Shown: positions 6,012 to 10,675 of the stretch, piece after piece
How the letters are laid out: each line of letters opens with the position of its first letter
Numbering within the stretch: position 1 is the first letter of the stretch
Assembly (NCBI GenBank): GCA_900547835.1
Contig: URIJ01000061.1
Location: 1-10,675 of the forward strand
Origin: an uncultured Collinsella sp.
GTDB taxonomy: Bacteria > Actinomycetota > Coriobacteriia > Coriobacteriales > Coriobacteriaceae
Reading direction: 5' to 3'
DNA length: 10,675 nucleotides
The notes under the pieces: generated by a model
What the model saw: the letters and a program-made list of their open reading frames with translations, nothing else
Told to the model about the DNA's origin: nothing
The model's database searches: none
Program-made: the position numbers and the translations under genes

Positions 6012-9011
6012 ATGGTAAACGATTTGAGCGGTATAGACGACCTCGAGCTGATGCCGCTGGGCGGAGGCTATATGGTGCGACGCGAACGCTTGATGAATGA
6101 GCTTATCGCCAAGGGCCGAAAGGCCGGCATCGTGGTTCTTTATGCGCCCGACGGGTTTGGGAAGACCTCGGTGCTGCTGCAGTACACCCATGAGGTTAAA
6201 TGCGACCCGACGCGAGGCCCCGTGCGGATTATCGAGGCCGATCGCGCCATTGGGCGCGAGGTGTTTATGCAGCTCGAGGTGGTTACCGAAGAACTCAAAG
6301 ACAAACCGCACTCCCTTATCGCGATTGATAATGTGCCAAACCTCGATCAGCACGATACCGAAGACCTCATCGACAGGATTCGCGGCCTGCGCGCTATGGG
6401 GATAGGGGTCTTTATCTCCTGTCGTCCTTCAAATCGTCAGCTGATTCATGGGCTGGGCGATTCGGTTAAGATCAATGCGCAGATGCTCAAGGTGCATGCC
6501 TATGAGTATTCGGCGTGGGCATCGGCGTTTTCGATCAGCACATCGCTCGACTTTTATCAGCTCACGCAGGGCGTGCCCGAGCTCGTTTCGGCATTGCAGA
6601 CGGGTCTGTATGGCCAAGGCGACGTAGCCGGTCTGCTCGAAAACGAGATTGTCAACGTATATGGCGCGGCACTTGCCGATCTGGCTTCGCTCGACAATAA
6701 TGCGCTGTTTTGCGTGGCATGTCTCATGATTTTGATGGGCGAGGGCAATATCGCAGAACTCGAGGCTTGCGGGGTGAGGCTGTCGATGGTCGACCAGTCC
6801 TACTTTGTACGCGACTACCCGATCTTTGGCTTGGATCCCGCCGAGCGGAGTTTTACGTGTCTGGGCACGGAGGATAACGGACGCTTGCGCTTGCGTAAGT
6901 TGGTGGCCGAGGTTCGCCCCGAACTTGTTCCGAGGGCGGCCCGGATTTTGCTTAAGGCGGGCCGATGCGATGCGGCGATGGGCCTGGCGGACGCCTTTTT
7001 GGACCGTGAGGCGGTCCTTGAACTTGCTGGGCAGTATGGGGTCGATTTTGCTCTGACGGGGCACGGGGCCGATATCTGCCGAGCAGCGCTGGGCACGATC
7101 GATGCCGACGATCCGGCTCCAGAGCCAACACCTGCCGAGGCGCTTGGCGTATATCTGGCAGCGGTCAGCGTGTCCAATACAAAGCTCGCTCGCTATATGG
7201 CATCGGTCATCGAGCGCGGGGGCGAACGGGCGGCCTGCGAAATAGACCCTGTTTCATGGAGGGTGGCCCAGACACTGACGGCTGTTTGCTATGGGGACAA
7301 CGGGCTTGGGCTTCCTACGAACCTGGCCGTGCCAGAAATAGAGACGTCCCATACCGCACTCGATATGTTGTCTGCGCATATCGAGGTCAAGCGCTGTCTG
7401 ACCGAGCGGGGAAATGACGGCGGCGTTCTACAGCAGCTCAAAACGAGCAGGGCCTACGACTGCGAGCTCGACATCGCGGGGATTGTTATACGGGCCGATA
7501 GCATGCTGGTGGAGCTCTTTGACGGGTCGTTTGCGGGAACCGACGAGCGCGACGACGAGATGACGGTGGTGCGGGAGGCGCTCGACGTACGTGGGCTTAA
7601 GGCGATGGCTATCTGGGTGCGCATGGTGTTGGCGGCACGGCGGCTCCTTTCCGGCTTGCCGGTAACCGACGATGCGGCGTTCAACGAGCTCGATCGTTTT
7701 GCCGTCCGCATGCGTGACAACCAGATTCAGCTGTTTGGCCTGTTGCTAGAAGGCTGGCAGTCGCTGGCAGAGGGACGGCCGGTTAATGCAAAGTTCCGTG
7801 CGGTCCAAGTGCTCAAACTTGCCGAGGAGTCGATTGCGTACATGCGCGATAACGCATTGCTGCTGGAGCGCGTGGCATATCTGTGTAACACCTCGATGGT
7901 TTCGGTGCGCGAGGAAGCGGAGCTACTCGATATAAGCCAGACGCAGGTTGGTGGCGCAGAAGCCTGGATGGTGGCGCTGCATTTGGCTTGCGCGGGGCGA
8001 GATAGCGATCTTGCGGCCTGGATGTCCATGAATCGTGCGGGGATTCTAGAGCCATCGTATCGGCTCTTTGCGCGCCTTGCCATGCATTGTCTGGGCGAGC
8101 CGGCGACCAGGATTCGCAAGAAGCTTCCCGTGCGCGAGCTGTCGCGGTACTCGCTGCGCGACGATTTGGAAGGGGAGGGCGAGCGCCTGTTCCAGGCCGG
8201 CGAGGTTGAAGCCGTTGATACCATCGACCATATCGAGATTCGCATGTTTGGTGCGTTTCGCGCCGAGCGCGACGGGTTTCCCATCACGGACAAAATGTGG
8301 CGCCGCAAGAAGGCGGCGACACTTGCCGAGCGGCTTGCGCTGGGCATGGATGCGCTCGTCGATCGTGAGACGCTGGCCATGGAGCTGTGGCCCCATGCCG
8401 AGTTCAATAGCGCCCGCAACAACCTGTACTCGACGATATCGCGCTTGCGGTCGGCTTTGGGACCGACGCCGGATGGCAAGTCGTGTGTGCTCATCCAAAA
8501 TGAATGCATCGGACTCAACGGCGACTACGTCAAGACCGATGTACGGCTGTTTGACCAGATAAGCCGCGAGGTTTTGGGAAATCGCACGGGTGCGCGCGGG
8601 CCCCATTTAGTTGAGCTGTGCCTTAAGATTGAGCAGCTTTATGCCGGACCGCTGTATGTTCCCAATGGCTGTAATCCCACCTACTTTTTGCGCATGCGGC
8701 GCATTATGCAGTCAAAGTACATCGATTGCATGATTAAGGGAGCAAATGCCGCTCTAGAAGAAAACGATCTGCAGTCGGCGATTTGGCTGGCGGAGTCGGG
8801 GCTTCGACAGGAAACGGCGCGTGAGGATATGGTGCGCTGCGCCATGCGCGTCTACAGTGCGGCGGGGCGGCGGCGCGATATCGTCGAGCTGTACAGCGGG
8901 CATATGCACCATCTGAGGGAGCAGGTCAATGGCGTGCCCGAGCCCGAGACGCGGCGCCTATACGAGCGCTTGGTGGAGGGGCGGCTCAATCGCGTGCTGG
9001 TCGAGCGATAA
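6012..9011 (+). CDS. Large ATPase-type transcriptional regulator with C-terminal wHTH-BTAD unit
   Basis: A 999-aa cytosolic regulator. The N-terminal third resembles the MalT-like STAND ATPases: a Walker A-type loop APDGFGKTS (45-53, with Ala replacing the usual first Gly), a Walker B-like SLIAID (101-106), a VFISCRPSN segment (133-141), and a GVPELVSAL segment (187-195). The middle (about 300-730) is alanine- and leucine-rich helical sequence, probably TPR-like repeats that sense a ligand or protein. From about residue 740 there is an OmpR/SARP-type winged helix: IEIRMFGAFRAERDG, then a RETLAMELWPHAE...ARNNLYSTISRLRSALG recognition region at about 784-817. A BTAD-like helical domain follows to the end. 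ATG 6012 follows GAGGAG (6001-6006) by five bases. No ligand or target can be read from the sequence. Its place next to nagB and the repeats upstream suggest local or self-regulation, as inference. Confidence 0.85.
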   Translation: MVNDLSGIDDLELMPLGGGYMVRRERLMNELIAKGRKAGIVVLYAPDGFGKTSVLLQYTHEVKCDPTRGPVRIIEADRAIGREVFMQLEVVTEELKDKPHSLIAIDNVPNLDQHDTEDLIDRIRGLRAMGIGVFISCRPSNRQLIHGLGDSVKINAQMLKVHAYEYSAWASAFSISTSLDFYQLTQGVPELVSALQTGLYGQGDVAGLLENEIVNVYGAALADLASLDNNALFCVACLMILMGEGNIAELEACGVRLSMVDQSYFVRDYPIFGLDPAERSFTCLGTEDNGRLRLRKLVAEVRPELVPRAARILLKAGRCDAAMGLADAFLDREAVLELAGQYGVDFALTGHGADICRAALGTIDADDPAPEPTPAEALGVYLAAVSVSNTKLARYMASVIERGGERAACEIDPVSWRVAQTLTAVCYGDNGLGLPTNLAVPEIETSHTALDMLSAHIEVKRCLTERGNDGGVLQQLKTSRAYDCELDIAGIVIRADSMLVELFDGSFAGTDERDDEMTVVREALDVRGLKAMAIWVRMVLAARRLLSGLPVTDDAAFNELDRFAVRMRDNQIQLFGLLLEGWQSLAEGRPVNAKFRAVQVLKLAEESIAYMRDNALLLERVAYLCNTSMVSVREEAELLDISQTQVGGAEAWMVALHLACAGRDSDLAAWMSMNRAGILEPSYRLFARLAMHCLGEPATRIRKKLPVRELSRYSLRDDLEGEGERLFQAGEVEAVDTIDHIEIRMFGAFRAERDGFPITDKMWRRKKAATLAERLALGMDALVDRETLAMELWPHAEFNSARNNLYSTISRLRSALGPTPDGKSCVLIQNECIGLNGDYVKTDVRLFDQISREVLGNRTGARGPHLVELCLKIEQLYAGPLYVPNGCNPTYFLRMRRIMQSKYIDCMIKGANAALEENDLQSAIWLAESGLRQETAREDMVRCAMRVYSAAGRRRDIVELYSGHMHHLREQVNGVPEPETRRLYERLVEGRLNRVLVER

Positions 9012-9043
9012 AAAACGGGCGCCCGAAGTACTTGGGCACCCGT
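9010..9043 (-). terminator. Intrinsic terminator of the minus-strand yhbY unit
   Basis: ACGGG-C-GCCC (9015-9024) pairs with GGGC-A-CCCGT (9034-9043), with one internal mismatch and a 9-nt loop. Read on the minus strand, the stem is followed by six T (complement of A at 9010-9015), so it ends leftward transcription. On the plus strand no T-run follows, so it is a poor terminator for the converging regulator gene, whose stop codon overlaps its edge. Confidence 0.85.
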
Positions 9044-9080
9044 AAGCTTGCTATGTGTTGGCTCGCCGGATCATTGGCTC

Positions 9081-9380
9081 TTAGACGAGCTTGATCTTCT
9101 CGATGTCCTTGCGCGAGGACTCGCGATACAGCGAGAACTTGCGGCCGATGACCTGGACGACCTCGGCGTGGCAACGCTCGGCGAGCTCCTCGGCGGCCTC
9201 GCGGGCGGAAAGGCTGGAGCCATCGAGCACGGAGCACTTAACGAGCTCGTGCTTCTCCAGGTAGGCGACCGTCTGCTCGACGGTGCCCTCGTTGACATCG
9301 GACTTGCCGATGATGATGGCGGGGTTGAGGTGATGGGCCATGCTGCGAAGCTGCTTGACCTGGGCTCCTGTCAGTGCCAT
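9081..9380 (-). CDS. yhbY: YhbY family (CRM domain) RNA-binding protein
   Basis: A 99-aa single-domain protein of the CRS1/YhbY (CRM) family. Known members associate with pre-50S ribosomal particles and are thought to help large-subunit assembly. The sequence shows the expected LTGAQVKQLRSMAHHLNP opening (3-20), a GK-type loop IIIGKSDVNEG (22-32) in the position of the family's GxxG-like RNA-binding motif, and the closing VIGRKFSLYRES (77-88). The length is typical for a free-standing CRM protein. The ATG at 9380 has only a weak Shine-Dalgarno (GCGAG). It is transcribed leftward, convergent with the regulator, and ends at the terminator at 9010-9043. The methyltransferase gene lies 158 bp upstream on the same strand. 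Confidence 0.92.
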   Translation of the reverse strand: MALTGAQVKQLRSMAHHLNPAIIIGKSDVNEGTVEQTVAYLEKHELVKCSVLDGSSLSAREAAEELAERCHAEVVQVIGRKFSLYRESSRKDIEKIKLV

Positions 9381-9538
9381 GGGTTCTCGCTTTCTATGTA
9401 TGGGGCGCCCCGCGACGGGGCCTTAATCTACGTGAGCTGTCCCACGATAGCGCAGGAACGGCGCGGTGTGGAGCGCGTTTTCCCAGTTCAAAAAGAATGC
9501 GGATGCCGAGTGAGTGGGCGGTGCGGGCTGCGAACAGG
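9381..9538 (-). promoter_or_regulatory. Gap upstream of yhbY: possible -10 box and leader hairpin
   Basis: On the minus strand, TAGATT (complement of 9425-9430) could be a -10 box for yhbY, but no convincing -35 is visible. Between it and the ATG lies a perfect 6-bp hairpin GCCCCG/CGGGGC with a 3-nt loop (9407-9412 with 9416-9421). A second, weaker stem-loop (about 9447-9475) lies nearer the methyltransferase stop. Neither has a clean T-run, so I see no firm terminator between the two minus-strand genes. Confidence 0.3.
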
Positions 9539-10426
9539 CTATGAGCTGGGCGCAGAGACCGGCTCCCATGCAATAAACGCCCAACGAACCTTGCGGACAT
9601 GATCGAGCATATAGCGCCCCTGCGGCACGCCCTTGGACCCCGGCTCGCCGGCATGGGGGTTCTCAATCATGTGTTGAGCGATGTAGTCACGCAGGCAGTC
9701 GATCTTGTCCTCGTTGCCATGCTCGAGCATACGAGAAAAGTCCGCCACACCCGCTTCAAGGCTGTCGAAGGTATCGCGACGGGGCGATTCAAAGTACGTA
9801 ACCTGCGGCAGGACACCCATCTGAACGAGGATATTAAAAGCATACACAAAGCCATTACTGCAGGTAACCGAGGCGCCGATGGCGTTCATCAGGTGCAGGT
9901 CATAGCGCGGGCTGGAGTTGGCGACCATCGTGACAGCACAACGCCGACGAGCCGTACGGTCAAGCTTGGCAAGTGCACCTTTTAGATTGGTCGTCGTAAC
10001 CGACCGACTGGCAAAGGCAACATCCACCGCTTTCGCGACCGGTCCAACCAAATCCCAATCATCATCCCAAGCAAGCTCAAGCGGCGTAATAAGATCCTCG
10101 AGCCCGTAATACTCAATGCCGGCATCAAGCGTGCCCAGCATGGCGGGGGAGAAATCAGCCGCAATCACCGGATGCCCAGCCTGAGCAAGCGGAATAGCAA
10201 TCGACCCAGCCCCACACCCCATATCCAGCACGGATTCACCAGGCTTTAACGCCAACAGCTTTATAAAATCCCGAGCATAAGGGGCAGTCTCCAACGGCCG
10301 AAAATGCCGAGCCCGCTTATCCCATTCAAAAGAATCATCAGCCCGCCGCCGAGCAGCTTGCAGCCGCATCCATTCGCCATTCCAATCCGCAGAAAGCAGC
10401 TCAGAACGAGTATCCCCATCAACCAC
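9539..10426 (-). CDS. Class I SAM-dependent methyltransferase, substrate unknown
   Basis: A 295-aa protein with a Rossmann-type methyltransferase core. SAM motif I is VLDMGCGAGSIAIPLA at residues 66-81, followed by the acidic ribose-binding position in AADFSPAML (Asp91). The N-terminal 60 residues form a helical cap. The C-terminal part (about 190-295) has no motif I can assign, so the substrate is open. I place the start at a GTG (10426): AGGAGG (complement of 10434-10439) sits seven bases upstream. The open frame continues 20 codons further to an ATG at 10486, but those codons translate the intrinsic terminator at 10446-10477 into a false hydrophobic stretch. Its codons end in T or G more often in the first half than in the second. 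The structured leader upstream suggests control by attenuation. Confidence 0.85.
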   Translation of the reverse strand: MVDGDTRSELLSADWNGEWMRLQAARRRADDSFEWDKRARHFRPLETAPYARDFIKLLALKPGESVLDMGCGAGSIAIPLAQAGHPVIAADFSPAMLGTLDAGIEYYGLEDLITPLELAWDDDWDLVGPVAKAVDVAFASRSVTTTNLKGALAKLDRTARRRCAVTMVANSSPRYDLHLMNAIGASVTCSNGFVYAFNILVQMGVLPQVTYFESPRRDTFDSLEAGVADFSRMLEHGNEDKIDCLRDYIAQHMIENPHAGEPGSKGVPQGRYMLDHVRKVRWAFIAWEPVSAPSS

Positions 10427-10445
10427 GGGCCAACCTCCTAGCAAC

Positions 10446-10477
10446 AAAAAAGCGACTCCTCCCAAAAGAAGAGCCGC
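10446..10477 (-). terminator. Intrinsic terminator directly before the methyltransferase start
   Basis: On the minus strand an 11-bp stem (10477-10467 with 10462-10452) capped by TTTG is followed at once by six T (complement of 10446-10451). Several pairs are G-U wobbles on this strand and would be A-C mismatches on the plus strand, so the structure belongs to leftward transcription. It lies only seven bases before the methyltransferase Shine-Dalgarno, so it either ends an upstream transcript or acts as an attenuator. Confidence 0.85.
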
Positions 10478-10620
10478 AACCAGCATATATCAGAAAGAAC
10501 CGATCCAACGCCAAACCGCCCTCACAACCAAGGCGGGCAGGAGCGAAGCGACTGCCATACGGGATAGAACTCAACTGAGGTCCCGTTGTGCGGGAGCCCC
10601 GGGGAGGGCAAATATATAAG
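10478..10620 (-). ncRNA. Candidate structured leader RNA or small RNA upstream of the methyltransferase
   Basis: This stretch has no credible ORF. Read leftward it contains a run of hairpins: CCCG/CGGG (10594-10591 with 10585-10582), which competes with GGGA/TCCC (10584-10581 with 10564-10561); GGCAG/CTGCC around a TTC-closed inner stem (10556-10552 with 10540-10536); and a 7-bp CCGCCTT/AGGGCGG (10536-10530 with 10522-10516) that needs a G-U wobble on this strand only. GATC near 10624 could also pair with GATC near 10503. A TATATT-like box near 10612-10617 could be a -10. The array ends in the terminator at 10446-10477. I match it to no named riboswitch, T-box, 6S or SRP RNA. Confidence 0.45.
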
Positions 10621-10636
10621 GTCGATCGCGAGTTCC

Positions 10637-10672
10637 GCACGAGCCGGAGAGCACTTAATGTGCTCTCCGTGC
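10637..10672. repeat. Strong inverted repeat at the window edge
   Basis: CGGAGAGCAC (10645-10654) and GTGCTCTCCG (10660-10669) form a perfect 10-bp hairpin with loop TTAAT. An alternative outer pairing GCACG/CGTGC (10637-10641 with 10668-10672) is possible with a 5-nt bulge. No T-run follows on the minus strand, and on the plus strand the window ends three bases after the repeat. It may be a terminator or leader element of something outside the window. Confidence 0.55.
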
Positions 10673-10675
10673 GAG

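Noticed and set aside
5815..6018. 67-codon frame in the gap before the large regulator
   Set aside because: There is no Shine-Dalgarno, it overlaps the regulator start in another frame, and its composition is Arg/Lys-rich like noncoding sequence.
9048..9602. Plus-strand frame opposite yhbY
   Set aside because: Shadow of the YhbY gene, whose family motifs are plain on the minus strand.
10480..10675. RNase P RNA, tmRNA, SRP RNA or tRNA at the right edge
   Set aside because: None of the conserved cores of these RNAs (for example GAGGAAAGTCCGG, the tmRNA ends, or the SRP GGAAGG loop) is present, and no tRNA cloverleaf can be drawn.

Overview
The window looks like chromosomal DNA of a Gram-positive, GC-rich gut actinobacterium of the class Coriobacteriia. 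Collinsella is my best guess. The grounds are the rplM-rpsI-glmM order, the short Gram-positive-type NagB, a stand-alone glucose-type EIIA, a roughly 1000-residue regulator with a C-terminal wHTH/BTAD unit, and a style of GC-rich hairpin repeat I associate with Collinsella. The taxonomic call is inference from gene content and memory, not from a search.

Layout. Positions 1-640 hold no credible gene. They contain two diverged copies of an extragenic repeat (about 1-120 and 212-330), an element bounded by 11-bp inverted repeats (127-259), and four 62-bp tandem units that each fold into a hairpin (335-582). A patatin-like lipase follows (656-1534). A strong promoter and short structured leader (1598-1663) precede rplM and rpsI (1692-2533), which end in an intrinsic terminator. 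Then come glmM (2657-3994), a PTS EIIA of the Crr type (4066-4563), a 230-nt structured leader, nagB (4835-5563) and a terminator. A 388-bp gap rich in CTTG-headed heptamers leads to a 999-aa ATPase/helical-repeat/wHTH-BTAD regulator (6012-9011). On the minus strand are a YhbY-type RNA-binding protein (9380-9081), with its terminator lying between it and the regulator, and a class I SAM-dependent methyltransferase (10426-9539). The methyltransferase start is set by a strong Shine-Dalgarno sequence that sits just behind an intrinsic terminator and a highly structured stretch.

How it fits together. rplM-rpsI and yhbY serve the ribosome. glmM and nagB act on the two sides of glucosamine-6-phosphate: GlmM draws it towards UDP-GlcNAc and peptidoglycan, and NagB sends it to fructose-6-phosphate and glycolysis. 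The EIIA between them could supply phosphate for sugar or GlcNAc uptake. The regulator gene beside nagB is a plausible but unproven local controller.

Most worth following up: the minus-strand leader plus terminator in front of the methyltransferase, which has the layout of a riboswitch or attenuator but matches no class I recognise; the nagB leader, which opens with a GNRA-capped hairpin; and the upstream repeats, where paired substitutions between copies preserve a hairpin.
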